Origin: Bremerella cremea
GTDB lineage: Bacteria; Planctomycetota; Planctomycetia; Pirellulales; Pirellulaceae
Length of the DNA: 64,000 nt
Direction: 5' to 3'
Assembly (NCBI RefSeq): GCF_003335505.1
Contig: NZ_QPEX01000006.1
Coordinates: 107,083-171,082, forward strand
Shown: piece after piece, positions 26,092 through 36,315 of the stretch
How the letters are laid out: every line of letters starts with the position of its first letter
How positions within the stretch are numbered: the first letter of the stretch is position 1
The notes under the pieces: model-generated
The model's database searches: none
The model's input: only the letters and a program-made list of their open reading frames with translations
What the model was told of the DNA's origin: nothing
Position numbers and translations under genes: made by a program

Positions 26092-28167
26092 TTACGAAGC
26101 CCCTTTCTTGGGACGCGGAATCTTGCCGCCGCTCCGCGTACGACGTCCCTTCTTACGGCTTCCTCCACCATCCTTCGTATCGACGTCGCTTTTCTTCTTG
26201 CCGATTGAATCTTCCATTTTCGAGATTCGATCGCGAATCGCTGCGGCCCGCTCGAACTCGAGATTCTCGGCAGCATCCATCATTTCCTGCTGCAGTTCTG
26301 CGATGTATTCCTTGGTAATAATCTCGGAATCGTCCGTCCGGCCAACCGCTTCGTTCGCTTTGCGATGAGCGTCCGCTTCCGATTCGATGCCACGCCGAAT
26401 GTTCTTCTTGATCGTCTCTGGCGTAATGTTGTGCTTTTCGTTGTAAGCCTGTTGAATCTCGCGCCGCCGGGCCGTTTCGTCGATGGCACTTTTCATGGCG
26501 GCCGTTATGCGGTCGGCGTACATGATGACCTTGGCATTGACGTTACGAGCCGAACGCCCGATCGTTTGGATCAACGACGTTTCGCTCCGCAAAAAGCCTT
26601 CCTTGTCAGCATCTAAAATGGCTACCAACGACACTTCCGGCAGGTCTAAACCTTCCCGCAGTAAGTTCACCCCGACCAAACAGTCGAACTTTCCTTCTCG
26701 CAGATCACGCAGCAGTTCTACCCGCTCGAACGCGTCGAGTTCGCTGTGGAGCCATTTACAGGCCACGCCTTGCTCGTTGAAGTAGTGCGAAAGATCTTCG
26801 GCCAAGCGTTTCGTCAGCGTCGTCACCAAAGTTCGATCCCCGGCAGCCACACGCGCCTTGATTTCTTCCAGCAAGTGAGGCACTTGGCCTCGTGCTGGGC
26901 ACACTTCTACCACCGGATCGAGCAGACCGGTCGGACGAATGATCTGTTCAACCACCTCGCCCCCGGTTTTCTCCAACTCGTAATTGGAAGGCGTTGCCGA
27001 GACAAAGACGGTTTGGTTGAGGATATTTTCCCACTCCTCGAATTTCAACGGGCGGTTATCCAATGCACTAGGCAGACGGAAACCGTGCTCGACGAGGTTC
27101 ATTTTGCGGCTGCGGTCGCCGTGGTACATCGCCGAAATCTGCGATACCGTTACGTGCGATTCATCAACAAAAAGGAGGAAATCTTTCGGAAAGAAGTCGT
27201 ACAGCGTGCTCGGCGGCGCACCGCGTGGGCGTCCAGAAAGAGGCTGGCTGTAGTTCTCGATACCTGGGCAAAAGCCGACCTCTTGCATCATTTCCAAGTC
27301 GAAGCGGGTGCGGGCATTCAGCCGCTGAGCTTCCAGCAGCTTGCCGGCTTGTTTCAGCTCTTCCAGACGGCCATTCAACTCGGCCCGGATATTTTGGACC
27401 GCTTTTTCGATCCGTTCTTCCGGCATCACAAAGTGCTTGGCCGGGTAAATGAACAGCTGATCCTGCTGCGCGATGATCTCACCGGTGGTGGGATTGATAA
27501 TCGCGAGTTGCTCGACCTCGTCTCCCCAAAGCTCGATGCGATAGGCAAACTCTTCATAAGAAGGCCAAATTTCGAGGCAATCGCCGCGCACCCGGAACTT
27601 CGAGCGTTCAAAGGAAATATCGTTACGTTCGTACAAGATATCGACCAGCTTCGACAAGATATCGTCTCGATCAACGATTTGCCCCTTGCTGATACTGACC
27701 ATCATTTTCTTGTAGTCGTCGGGCGAACCCAAACCGTAGATACTAGAAACGCTAGCAACGATAATCACATCGCGGCGGCTGACCAAAGCGCTGGTCGAGG
27801 CCAGACGCAAACGGTCGATCTCGTCGTTTATCGAGGCATCTTTCTCGATATAGATATCGCGCTGCGGAATGTAGGCTTCCGGCTGGTAGTAGTCGTAGTA
27901 GCTGACGAAATAGTGGACGGCGTTATTGGGGAAGAACTCTTTGAATTCCGAATAGAGTTGCGCTGCGAGTGTTTTGTTATGCGAAATTACCAACGCAGGT
28001 CGTTGCATGTTCTGAATCACGTTAGCCATGGTGAACGTCTTCCCCGAACCGGTCACCCCTAGCAAGCATTGGTGTGATTTGCCCGCTTTGATTCCGTCGG
28101 TCAACGCTTCGATCGCGGCAGGCTGGTCACCGGCTGGCTTGAATGCGGACGCTAGCTGAAATTCCAC
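26092..28167 (-). CDS. uvrB: UvrABC excinuclease subunit B
   Basis: UvrB is the DNA-damage verification helicase of nucleotide excision repair, loaded by UvrA and working with UvrC. The 691-residue protein has Walker A GVTGSGKT (37-44), the beta-hairpin region [20 protein letters not shown], the DESHVTVSQ helicase motif [10 protein letters not shown] (motif III) and the C-terminal UVR helix pair ([20 protein letters not shown]). A GTG at 28167 with GGGAG 7 nt upstream fits the family start [20 protein letters not shown] basic Gly/Ser/Lys tail ([19 protein letters not shown]) follows the UVR domain. Upstream of it is a TPR gene, likely a separate transcript. Confidence 0.96.
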   Translation of the reverse strand: MEFQLASAFKPAGDQPAAIEALTDGIKAGKSHQCLLGVTGSGKTFTMANVIQNMQRPALVISHNKTLAAQLYSEFKEFFPNNAVHYFVSYYDYYQPEAYIPQRDIYIEKDASINDEIDRLRLASTSALVSRRDVIIVASVSSIYGLGSPDDYKKMMVSISKGQIVDRDDILSKLVDILYERNDISFERSKFRVRGDCLEIWPSYEEFAYRIELWGDEVEQLAIINPTTGEIIAQQDQLFIYPAKHFVMPEERIEKAVQNIRAELNGRLEELKQAGKLLEAQRLNARTRFDLEMMQEVGFCPGIENYSQPLSGRPRGAPPSTLYDFFPKDFLLFVDESHVTVSQISAMYHGDRSRKMNLVEHGFRLPSALDNRPLKFEEWENILNQTVFVSATPSNYELEKTGGEVVEQIIRPTGLLDPVVEVCPARGQVPHLLEEIKARVAAGDRTLVTTLTKRLAEDLSHYFNEQGVACKWLHSELDAFERVELLRDLREGKFDCLVGVNLLREGLDLPEVSLVAILDADKEGFLRSETSLIQTIGRSARNVNAKVIMYADRITAAMKSAIDETARRREIQQAYNEKHNITPETIKKNIRRGIESEADAHRKANEAVGRTDDSEIITKEYIAELQQEMMDAAENLEFERAAAIRDRISKMEDSIGKKKSDVDTKDGGGSRKKGRRTRSGGKIPRPKKGAS

Positions 28168-28356
28168 TACGTCTCCCTTTTCTCTGTTCGTGGCAAATTC
28201 CTGCCTGAGCCCCAGCCCCAAGCAGAACCTTTCCATTCTAACGCTTCACACCGTAAGGCGAGGCCCTCAAAGTCATATATCTGAGAATGAGCCAGTTCGC
28301 CATCTTGTCCCCTTGCCCTGTCTACGCAGGCGAGGGGACCAATGGAATGCCGACGT

Positions 28357-28722
28357 CTATTCCCCTAAACTCCCCAAAGATGCCAGCAATTCGGCCATTT
28401 CTCCGGCGGCGTGGGCATCTCCTTGTTGGCGAGCGATTTCGACACCTTCTCGTAAAACCGAGCGAGACTCTTCGATTTCCCCCATCTCGGCCAGCATTTG
28501 TCCGCACATAAACCAGGCCGCCACATAGGGGGGCGTGCCTCGCATGAGCGACTCGAATTGCTCCCGCGCCTCGGCATGGCTTCCTTCCTTCCGCAGTTCC
28601 ATGGCCAGGCCGTATCGCAGGAAGGTGTCGTTGGGGTCATTTTCCAGCAGACTAAGAATTTGCTCTTTGCGTGAATTAGCCACGAAGTCGTTACTCTTTC
28701 TAGGATTACGTCGAACCGGCAC
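28357..28722 (-). CDS. TPR-like helical protein
   Basis: A short all-helical protein with two to three tetratricopeptide-like units: KEQILSLLENDPNDTFLRYG, LAMELRKEGSHAEAREQFES and YVAAWFMCGQMLAEMGEIEE. TPR scaffolds bind partner proteins. The ATG at 28722 gives 121 residues; a GTG at 28683 (AAAGAG upstream) would give 108 and remove a basic start, and I cannot decide between them. No enzymatic domain is attached. Confidence 0.72.
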   Translation of the reverse strand: MPVRRNPRKSNDFVANSRKEQILSLLENDPNDTFLRYGLAMELRKEGSHAEAREQFESLMRGTPPYVAAWFMCGQMLAEMGEIEESRSVLREGVEIARQQGDAHAAGEMAELLASLGSLGE

Positions 28723-28849
28723 ATCCGGAAAAGGATGCCTAAACCATCCATTCTCTAAAATCCGAACATTTCTTTAAACCACTAATCTTGAAATGGCCGA
28801 TACAGAGAAAGGAATTCTCATATTGTTTTGATGGGCGACAGGAAATTCA

Positions 28850-31057
28850 ATGATGCATCGTAGCGCACTTCTAGGCACCGCAGGAATGATTGTCCTAGCC
28901 GCCTTTGGCCACGTTGTCATTTCTGGGATCACGGCACACCAGACCGCCTCGGCGGAAACAAACCAAACAGCGGCTAGCGATCCCGTTTCGCCCGTGCCTA
29001 GTCGATTTGCGGCCCCTAGCGGCTCGATTCCGTTGCAACCGATGCCCGCACGGCTCAGTCGCGATGTCTCGACCAGTGGCACCCGCCTGACGGCTATTGA
29101 AGAGGAAGGGCAACCTTCCAGCCGGCGTCGTGCTGCTCGGCCGGAAGCCATGGCACCCCAGCAAGAGCCAACCCCAGCGGCACGTCCTCAAGCAGGCCTG
29201 CCATCGTCGCTGGACGAGGCATTAAACCGTTTGAAATCAGCTCCTGTCATCGCCGACAACGAAGAAGACAAAACGCTGGAACCGGCCCCGGCGGCACCTC
29301 CGCAGCAGGAAATCGAAGCCCCGGCCGCGCTGCCCAACAAATCGCCAGTGGCGAATTCGTATCGTTATCAGCCGCCAGGTTCGGCCCCAGCAGCAAACGG
29401 TGCGGCCTCGATCGGCTCGGCATCGCCAGAACCAGAAACGCAGCCACAACCGGCTATCACTCCCGAGCCTGCAGCAATCCCCCGTCAAACGCTGACCACG
29501 TCCGATCTGCCTGCGACAGCTCCGATTCAGAAGCCCGTCGAAACCCCAACAGGCAGCCTATTCACGCTGAGCAGCCCTTCTATCGAAATTGAAACGTCCG
29601 GCCCTAAGTCATTGGTGCTAGGTAAACCGTCGAACTTCCGCATTCACGCCCGGAACGCCGGTGGCACCGATGCTCGCCAAGTGATGGTCTCGATGTTGCT
29701 ACCTCAAAGCGTTCAGTTGCAAGACATTCGCGGAACACTCGGTTCCCCTCGCCAAGTTACCACCCAAAGTGGCGCCGTAGCTGTGCAATGGGAAATTCCG
29801 GTCTTGCCGGGTCGTAGTGAAGGACACCTCGACTTGAACCTGATCGCGATGCAGACTCGTCCGTTCGAGTTGGCTATCGAAGTCAGTTCGGCTCCGCTTC
29901 AAGCAATGTCGCCGATCACGGTTCTGGAACCCAAACTGGCGATGGCAATTGACGGTCCGACCGATATTTTGTTCGGCGATTCGCAGATCTTCAAAGTGAT
30001 TGCCAAGAACACCGGTACCGGCCCAGCTGAAAACGTCTCGATCACGATCATGCCGATCAAAAAGGGGCAGAACCCGACCGTGCTCGACTCGATCGGCACC
30101 ATCGAAGCAGGCGACCAGAAAGTAATTGAACTGGAACTAACCGCGAAACAGGCTGGCACGCTGCAACTGCGAGCCGAAACTTCCGCCGCTAACGGCCTGA
30201 TGGCCCAAGCCGCTCATGACGTGCTCGTTCGCCGAGCGGAACTTGCTGTTTCCGCTCAAGGCCCGGGCATCAAGTACGCGGCTACGACGGCAAACTACCA
30301 AGTGATGGTCGCTAACTCAGGCAACGCACCGGCTAGCGAGATTGTGGTCGAAGCCATTTTGCCGACCGGAGCCAAATTTCTGTCGGCATCGCATGGCGGT
30401 ACTCACAATACGAACAACAACAGCGTGACCTGGAAACTGGCCAGCCTGGAAGCAGGCACCCAGCAACCGCTGGAAGTGGTCAGCATGCTGCAGGTCGAAG
30501 GTAACAACATTCTGCAAGTCACCGCCAACGCCAACCAAGGTTTGACGAGCCATCACGAGTTGATCACGCGTGTTGAATCGGTGGCCGACTTGAAGCTGGC
30601 GGTAAACGACCCGACGGGGCCGATTCCGGTTGGGCAGGAAGTGGAATACGAATTCCATTTGACCAACCGCGGCACCAAGGAAGCGCGTGAAGTGCAAGTG
30701 ACCGTCAGCTTTGGCAGCGGCATCGAACCACTTTCGGTGGACGGTGGTCGCGGCAACATTCAAGGCGAAAAGGTTCAACTGACAACGATTCCATCGGTGA
30801 ACGCCGGTCAAGAGATTGTGGTGAAAGTCAAAGCCCGTGGCCGCAGCGAAGGTAGCCACACCTTCCGCGCTGAGGTTCGTTGCGACGATCCCACCACACG
30901 CTTGGCAATCGAAGAATCGACTCACTTCTACGGTGCGACGATTCAAACGGCTTCACCTCAGATGCCTGCTCGCCAGCAGCCGCCAACCAGCTTGGCTCCG
31001 CCAGCAGCAGCCGGGCCGACCTCGCTCAGCCCGCCGCCGTTCAGCCGCTACCAGTAA
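28850..31057 (+). CDS. DUF11-repeat extracellular protein
   Basis: A 735-residue exported protein. The N-terminus has one hydrophobic segment (LLGTAGMIVLAAFGHVVISG) that may act as signal or anchor, then a low-complexity Pro/Ala/Gln-rich region (about 30-235). From about residue 245 come repeated immunoglobulin-like DUF11/CARDB units, recognisable by their asparagine-glycine cores: FRIHARNAGGTDARQV, FKVIAKNTGTGPAENV, YQVMVANSGNAPASEI and YEFHLTNRGTKEAREV. Such proteins are common in the planctomycete cell envelope and probably structural. It ends in a proline-rich tail and is convergent with a beta-propeller gene, with 3 nt between the stops. Confidence 0.82.
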   Translation: MMHRSALLGTAGMIVLAAFGHVVISGITAHQTASAETNQTAASDPVSPVPSRFAAPSGSIPLQPMPARLSRDVSTSGTRLTAIEEEGQPSSRRRAARPEAMAPQQEPTPAARPQAGLPSSLDEALNRLKSAPVIADNEEDKTLEPAPAAPPQQEIEAPAALPNKSPVANSYRYQPPGSAPAANGAASIGSASPEPETQPQPAITPEPAAIPRQTLTTSDLPATAPIQKPVETPTGSLFTLSSPSIEIETSGPKSLVLGKPSNFRIHARNAGGTDARQVMVSMLLPQSVQLQDIRGTLGSPRQVTTQSGAVAVQWEIPVLPGRSEGHLDLNLIAMQTRPFELAIEVSSAPLQAMSPITVLEPKLAMAIDGPTDILFGDSQIFKVIAKNTGTGPAENVSITIMPIKKGQNPTVLDSIGTIEAGDQKVIELELTAKQAGTLQLRAETSAANGLMAQAAHDVLVRRAELAVSAQGPGIKYAATTANYQVMVANSGNAPASEIVVEAILPTGAKFLSASHGGTHNTNNNSVTWKLASLEAGTQQPLEVVSMLQVEGNNILQVTANANQGLTSHHELITRVESVADLKLAVNDPTGPIPVGQEVEYEFHLTNRGTKEAREVQVTVSFGSGIEPLSVDGGRGNIQGEKVQLTTIPSVNAGQEIVVKVKARGRSEGSHTFRAEVRCDDPTTRLAIEESTHFYGATIQTASPQMPARQQPPTSLAPPAAAGPTSLSPPPFSRYQ

Positions 31058-31060
31058 GCG

Positions 31061-32029
31061 TTACGGCGCGTGCCGTCCAATGAAGGGGCGAAGATCCAAT
31101 CGGAAAATCGCCTCTTTACCAGGAATCGACATGAGTAACGCATCTTGCCACAGCGTTACTCCGAAGACGCGCTCGCTACCAGAAGAGATTACTTCTAGTA
31201 ATTTACCCGAATTGGTATCGATCACAGCGATCTTTCCTTGATCCCACAAGGTCACATACAACCAGCCACGGCGGTCGATGGTGAGATGCCCCAGCCGCCC
31301 AACCTCGCTGGTTTTCTCTTGGTCGAGCAGGGCATCCAAGAAGTAGGTTCTTAACTTTTCGACGCCACTTTCCTTCAACGCAAAAACGCTAATTCGCGCG
31401 CGGCCTGCTTCGGCGACGTAAAGCAACTTGCCGTTGGAACTGAGACAGATGCCGGTGGGTTGATCTAGCCCCTCGACCAAGAGGGTAGGGCGATTCGTAG
31501 CGACCTCGAAACGATAAACAGCACCACTGGCCGTATCCCCCGAAGAGCTATCCGGCTCGGAAAAATAAATATTCCCGCCAGGCCCAACATCAACCGCAAA
31601 TAACGAATCGAATCGGCGTCCTTGAATCCGATCGACCACCACCGCTACCATTCCGGTTTGAGGGTTCCAGCGGAGGACTTTCCCTTGCCGCGAATCGATC
31701 GCCAGCACGCGACCATCATCATCCACCGCCAAGCCGACTAAAGGAATCTGCTCGGAGGCTCCCATCGCTGCCGGCACCTCGAAAAGAATTGCGGCGCCAG
31801 CTTCTGAACTGATCCTCCCCACCGTTCCCGCATGACGATAATTGGTCGCCAGCACGTTGCCTTGCCCGTCACAAACAATGGCCGAATGGTCGACCAAACC
31901 GGTGGCGAACAACTCTGGCACGCTCGACTTGGGCTCGGCAACTTCTTCAGCGACCAGTATGCCACCAGCCAGCCAAACTGTGGCTACCAGCAGCAGGGCA
32001 GGGGAGCGAAGTCGGAGGAGGAAGCTCAT
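31061..32029 (-). CDS. Secreted NHL/SMP-30-like beta-propeller
   Basis: A 322-residue exported protein. Signal: LRSPALLLVATVWLAGGILV. The body contains repeated blade motifs such as AIVCDGQGNVLATN, GLAVDDDGRVLAIDSRQGKV, AVDVGPGGNIYFSEPDSSS, GICLSSNGKLLYVAEAGRA and HLTIDRRGWLYVTLWDQGKI, giving a six-bladed propeller of the NHL/SMP-30/gluconolactonase kind. The Asp/Asn residues lining the pore fit a Ca2+-dependent lactonase, but a pure binding role is equally possible. It ends 3 nt from the convergent DUF11 gene. Confidence 0.78.
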   Translation of the reverse strand: MSFLLRLRSPALLLVATVWLAGGILVAEEVAEPKSSVPELFATGLVDHSAIVCDGQGNVLATNYRHAGTVGRISSEAGAAILFEVPAAMGASEQIPLVGLAVDDDGRVLAIDSRQGKVLRWNPQTGMVAVVVDRIQGRRFDSLFAVDVGPGGNIYFSEPDSSSGDTASGAVYRFEVATNRPTLLVEGLDQPTGICLSSNGKLLYVAEAGRARISVFALKESGVEKLRTYFLDALLDQEKTSEVGRLGHLTIDRRGWLYVTLWDQGKIAVIDTNSGKLLEVISSGSERVFGVTLWQDALLMSIPGKEAIFRLDLRPFIGRHAP

Positions 32030-32106
32030 GATACGGCTACGATTTCAAGGACAAAAAGAGACGCTCCTTGTCTCGCGAACCCCACCATGGACTTTTTTGT
32101 AGTGAT

Positions 32107-33291
32107 TTACTCCGCAGGGTCGGGCAGTCGCTGAAATGCCAGTGGCTCGTCAGCCCGAGGGTCGCCGATCCGGACAACGAGTGATCCATCTAATAGATCT
32201 TCAATCGTCTGACCGATCACCTCGGCGCGCCAACCTTTCGCCAGCGGGGGTACCTCTCCGGAACCGTCTAAATGATAGGCCACCAAATCGCGAACATCCT
32301 GAACCGTGCAGGCCAGGCTCGGCGCGATGCGGGCTTCGCGACAGATGCTGCCCAGGGCGGCAGTCAGGAACTGCCCTAGTACCGTGTACTGCGAGTTCGC
32401 ATTGCCACGCTGATTAACCGGACACTGATCGTCCGGCAATTCGAGCGCGGTTCGCACGCAATCGGCTAGGTCTTGAATATATGGGTCGAGGTCGCGGCGG
32501 TTCATCCCCCGCAAGGCTTTGATCTGCGAGATGTTGCTTGACTTGCGTTTCGAAAGTTCCACCACCAAATCGTCTCGCAGCACGCGACGAGGAGGCACAT
32601 TTTGCGAGCGGGCATGATGATCGCGCCAGGTCCAAAGCTCGCGTACGATGGCCAACGAACGCCGATTAAGGTTGCCAATGCCAGAGACGCTTCGCCAACC
32701 GGGGCGTGTCGAGTAATCCTCCCAGGCTTGCTGGAAACGGTTCATCTCGGCGACCATCCACTCGGTTCTGCCCAGTTTCTCGATCTCGGCGACCAACTGC
32801 TGATAGATACTATCGAGAAAGATAACATCGTTCAGGGCGTATTCGATTTGCTGCTTGGAAAGAGGACGTCCGCGCCAATTGGTTCGCGTTTCTCCCTTGG
32901 GCAGGCGTTCGCCCATGAGCCGGGTGATCAAGTTCCCCAGCGAAACAGGAAACTCCATCCCGATTAGCCCAGCGGCGACTTGCGTATCGAACAGGCGTGT
33001 GGGCCACTTGCCGGTAGCGCGGAAGCAGAAGAGAAACTCTTCACGTGCCGCATGGGCCACTACCGTTACGTGTTCGCTGGTAATCAAATCCCAGAAAGGT
33101 GTCAGATCGAGCATCCCTTTGGGATCGATGACACTTAAACCAGAACGGCTGGCGACTTGAATCAGGCAAAGATCGGGCAGGTACACATCCTCCGAAATAA
33201 ATTCGGTATCGAAGTAAATGTACTCGTCAGAAGCCAGTTGTTGGCAAAGATCTTGTAGGTCACGATCGTGACGGACGTAGGTGTACTCCAC
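32107..33291 (-). CDS. rnd: Ribonuclease D family 3'-5' exonuclease with HRDC domain
   Basis: A 394-residue RNA exonuclease involved in tRNA 3' trimming. DEDDy residues: Asp28 and Glu30 in YIYFDTEFISED, Asp/His region in VVAHAAREEFLF, and the Tyr-x3-Asp motif in YALNDVIFLDSIY. One clear HRDC module follows (ELWTWRDHHARSQNVPPRRV, LRDDLVVELSKRK), then a second helical segment with a weaker HRDC resemblance. Length matches E. coli RNase D. The symbol rnd follows from this domain order, though function could be broader RNA decay. Monocistronic. Confidence 0.88.
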   Translation of the reverse strand: MEYTYVRHDRDLQDLCQQLASDEYIYFDTEFISEDVYLPDLCLIQVASRSGLSVIDPKGMLDLTPFWDLITSEHVTVVAHAAREEFLFCFRATGKWPTRLFDTQVAAGLIGMEFPVSLGNLITRLMGERLPKGETRTNWRGRPLSKQQIEYALNDVIFLDSIYQQLVAEIEKLGRTEWMVAEMNRFQQAWEDYSTRPGWRSVSGIGNLNRRSLAIVRELWTWRDHHARSQNVPPRRVLRDDLVVELSKRKSSNISQIKALRGMNRRDLDPYIQDLADCVRTALELPDDQCPVNQRGNANSQYTVLGQFLTAALGSICREARIAPSLACTVQDVRDLVAYHLDGSGEVPPLAKGWRAEVIGQTIEDLLDGSLVVRIGDPRADEPLAFQRLPDPAE

Positions 33292-33438
33292 CGTCGATGT
33301 CGCTTCTCTTCCGTGGGGAAAACTTAGACTACTCGGTCCGGTCCTCGCAGTTCACACCGCACAGTATCGGATAAACTTGGTGTCGCCGCAAAGGGTGAAG
33401 TCCCCAGAGCGGCGAAAAGTTCCCCCCTGCGGCACAAC

Positions 33439-35058
33439 TTACCGCAGGAAAATTAAGGCGACAATTCCCAAAATTGGTAACAGGATCGGCACGCTGAAGA
33501 AGAGGATGTAGCCAAAAAAGCTTGGCATCTTCACGCCTCCCTCTTCCGCAATCGCCCGGACCATGAAGTTTGGTCCATTGCCGATATAGGTCATTGCCCC
33601 CATAAACACGGCCCCCAAACTGATGGCCATCAGATTGAAGTGAGGCGGTGCCGAGGCATCAGCCAACGAATGCCCGATCGCTGCCGCATCCATATGCGGG
33701 AAGGCGGTCTTAAAGAAAACCAGGTAGGTCGGGGCGTTATCGAGCACCGAGGACAAACCACCGGTGATCCAGTAAAACTTCATCGGCGAATCGATACCCA
33801 GACTCGGGCCTTGCTCGTTCAAAATTTCGAGCGCTGGCTGCATGCAGATAAAGATCCCCACAAACAGGGCCGCGACTTCCACAATGGCGTGGTAATTGAA
33901 GCGGTTGTCTTGGCGAACCTGGGTGCTTCCCAGCCAGACACTCAAACCGACCAAGGCCAGCTGAACCACTTCTCGCAGGTAAACATACGGGTACCAACCA
34001 ATGCCAGGCAGCGGTTTCGTCGGATCGAGCAAAGCGACCGAGAAAATCACCCCCAACAGCAGCAACGCGTTGGGCATCAAGCCACGCACGGTCAGCGGAG
34101 TGGTTTGCGTTTCGTCGCGGGCGACGTCGACGGCTGATTCCTTCGGATAAAAATAGAACTTATCCATCAGGAAGTAGACACCCAGCAACAAGGCATTGGC
34201 CACGAGCCACGGCTCCCACAAGGCGATCATCGTCCACAGGAAGTCGACCCCTTGCAGGTAACCCAAAAACAGCGGCGGATCGCCAATCGGCAACAAGCAA
34301 CCGCCACAGTTGCACACCACGAAAATGAAAAACACCACCGTGTGTTGCCGGAAGCGTCGTTCTTTGTTGGTTTCCAGCAGGGGACGAATCAAGAGCATTG
34401 CAGCTCCGGTCGTACCAATGAAGCTGGCCAATAAACCACCCACCAACATGAACGTGGTGTTGGTCATCGGATGGGCCCGCAAGTCGCCCGAGATTCGAAT
34501 ACCGCCGGAGATCACGTACAGCGAAAACAGCAGCACAATGAACGGGATGTACTCTTTCAGAATCGCATGATCGACCCGATGCCACGCCGCACCCAGCCCA
34601 GCATCGACGTAGATCGTCATGTAATAAAGTAGCGTCACCCCGGCTAAAACCACCGCCACGATAAAGCGGTTGGTATTGCTTTCCCACCAATGCTCGGTGA
34701 CTTTTAGCAAGGGAAAGATGGCAATCGCCCCCAGCAGCAAGATAAACGGAGTCACTGCAAAAGGGTGAGGCAACGAGACCTTATGGTCGTCATGCCCAGC
34801 AGCGTGCTCGGCGGCATGCTGCTCGTCTGTGTGTTCTTCAGTGGCATGCTCGGCATCGGCATGCTCGGGGTTTGCTTCCTCAGCTTGCTCGGGTTCGGCA
34901 TGCTTTTCTTCGGCATGAGGGGCACTTGCCACCTTTTTGGCTTCGGGTGATGTAGTCCACCCGGCCACCGAAGCGATCGCATAAACAACCAGAATAACGA
35001 CAATGCTGATCAGTAGAGGTTTGTCGGAACCTGCACCGCTTCCGTGATGATCGTCCAC
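33439..35058 (-). CDS. NhaD-like sodium/proton antiporter with His/Glu-rich insert
   Basis: A membrane protein of 539 residues in the ion-transporter (NhaD/ArsB/citrate) superfamily. About a dozen helices are visible, and the family's polar motifs appear in GDLRAHPMTNTTFMLVGG, CNCGGCLLPIGDPPLFLGYL and SSVLDNAPTYLVFFKTAF, the last two being the paired re-entrant NxP-type elements. Between the first helix and the second there is a roughly 55-residue hydrophilic stretch dominated by His, Glu and Ala (for example HADAEHATEEHTDEQHAAEH). Start is GTG at 35058 with GGAGG 10 nt upstream. Na+/H+ exchange is the most likely role. Confidence 0.83.
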   Translation of the reverse strand: MDDHHGSGAGSDKPLLISIVVILVVYAIASVAGWTTSPEAKKVASAPHAEEKHAEPEQAEEANPEHADAEHATEEHTDEQHAAEHAAGHDDHKVSLPHPFAVTPFILLLGAIAIFPLLKVTEHWWESNTNRFIVAVVLAGVTLLYYMTIYVDAGLGAAWHRVDHAILKEYIPFIVLLFSLYVISGGIRISGDLRAHPMTNTTFMLVGGLLASFIGTTGAAMLLIRPLLETNKERRFRQHTVVFFIFVVCNCGGCLLPIGDPPLFLGYLQGVDFLWTMIALWEPWLVANALLLGVYFLMDKFYFYPKESAVDVARDETQTTPLTVRGLMPNALLLLGVIFSVALLDPTKPLPGIGWYPYVYLREVVQLALVGLSVWLGSTQVRQDNRFNYHAIVEVAALFVGIFICMQPALEILNEQGPSLGIDSPMKFYWITGGLSSVLDNAPTYLVFFKTAFPHMDAAAIGHSLADASAPPHFNLMAISLGAVFMGAMTYIGNGPNFMVRAIAEEGGVKMPSFFGYILFFSVPILLPILGIVALIFLR

Positions 35059-35411
35059 CGTCTAATTTCCTCCGATAGTCGCATGATAATCTGTCGAGGT
35101 GACACCAGCATTGCCCATATCCGCCACCGTATTCCCCACATAAGGGATTGTGATTTCCATTTCACCAAACGGTGGGGATACGGAGCGATCCATTTCGCTC
35201 CTGTTCGGGAATGGTACTTGTGTCAAACGGTAGGTTATGCTGAAGGGATTAAAACTATCAGAGGCAAGTTTTCGTGCCAAGGTGGCACCGAACACGGGAT
35301 CCCGTGTCGGTTTGGAGGGAATGTACGGGTCTCGCTCAAACTCGTTTTCCTTAATCTTCTGCGGTTCCCCTGGGCAGCCTATTTTTATTCCGTCCCGAGA
35401 TTACCAAACGC
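35059..35411. other. Divergent promoter region between antiporter and mfnB genes
   Basis: About 350 nt separate the two divergent start codons. I see no open reading frame with family support and no clear repeat or operator. Promoters for both directions should lie here, but planctomycete promoter elements are too loose to mark. Confidence 0.4.
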
Positions 35412-36113
35412 ATGCAATTGTTGGTCAGTGTTCGTGATGCGGTTGAAGCCGAAATCGTGTGTCGTTATCCGATTGATCGGCTCGACCTGAAAGAACCTCG
35501 TTGGGGATCACTAGGGGCGACTTCTCCTGATATTTGGCAAACGGTGGTTTCTCAGTGGCATGCGCAAATCGGCGTGAGTATCGCCCTAGGCGAGCTAAGC
35601 GACTCCCCTGATCCCACGGCAGTCCCCCACCAGACGGAGAGCATTAAAGTGGGGCTTGCGGGTTGCAGTGGTCTGCCTGATTGGCCTGAGCGTCTACGAA
35701 TGCTTTACGCAACGGCCCCTAAAAGCGTATCACGCGTAGCGGTCTTCTATGCCGATCAGCAATTAGCAAGGTGTCCGTTATTTGAAGATTTGTTGGAAGT
35801 AGCTGCCGACTTGCAGTGTGCGACCATCTTGGTCGACACGTTTGGCAAGACGAGCGGTTCCGTGTTCGGACATCTCACTGAAACCCAACTCATCCAGATG
35901 CGACGTGCGGCCCATACGATCGATTGTCAATTCGCGCTCGCTGGTTCGCTTCAACAACATGATTTACCTATAATAAAGAACGTTCGGCCCGACATTGTGG
36001 CTGTTCGTGGTGCCGTTTGTCACCACGATCGATCAGGCCACATATGTGAACGGCGGCTTTCCACTTTTGTCACTGCATTCGAAGAGAGCAGGAGCATTGC
36101 CGCAGAGGGATAA
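35412..36113 (+). CDS. mfnB: (5-formylfuran-3-yl)methyl phosphate synthase-like protein
   Basis: MfnB condenses two glyceraldehyde-3-phosphate molecules to the furan precursor of methanofuran. The 233-residue protein starts LLVSVRDAVEAEIV and has the family signature DLKEPRWGSLGA with Lys27 at the same number as the archaeal catalytic lysine. IKVGLAG holds a second lysine (Lys79), and LVDTFGKTSGS gives Asp142 and Lys146, matching the Asp/Lys pair of the active site. Together with the MJ0619-like protein at 59253 it indicates a methanofuran/methanopterin-linked C1 pathway, known from planctomycetes. No other pathway gene is adjacent. Activity is inferred from family membership. Confidence 0.85.
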   Translation: MQLLVSVRDAVEAEIVCRYPIDRLDLKEPRWGSLGATSPDIWQTVVSQWHAQIGVSIALGELSDSPDPTAVPHQTESIKVGLAGCSGLPDWPERLRMLYATAPKSVSRVAVFYADQQLARCPLFEDLLEVAADLQCATILVDTFGKTSGSVFGHLTETQLIQMRRAAHTIDCQFALAGSLQQHDLPIIKNVRPDIVAVRGAVCHHDRSGHICERRLSTFVTAFEESRSIAAEG

Positions 36114-36315
36114 ACCGTGTTTGTCTCGTTCCGTTTTCGTTTTCCGAGTTGTCTCTGCCGTTAAGGCAGAAAGTCGAATTCTGCGAAAACTTGCTTGACT
36201 TTTGATTTTGCGGCTTCGATACTGGCGAGTCCTTTGTGACCACCTTGCGGGTGTCACCTGGGGTTGCCGATGACTGTTCTCGTGAACATTGCTTCGTTGT
36301 AAGGAGAAGTCTACC

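Noticed and set aside
26746..28062. A 438-codon open frame on the plus strand
   Set aside because: It is fully opposite uvrB, which has complete family motifs; the long antisense frame reflects codon composition.
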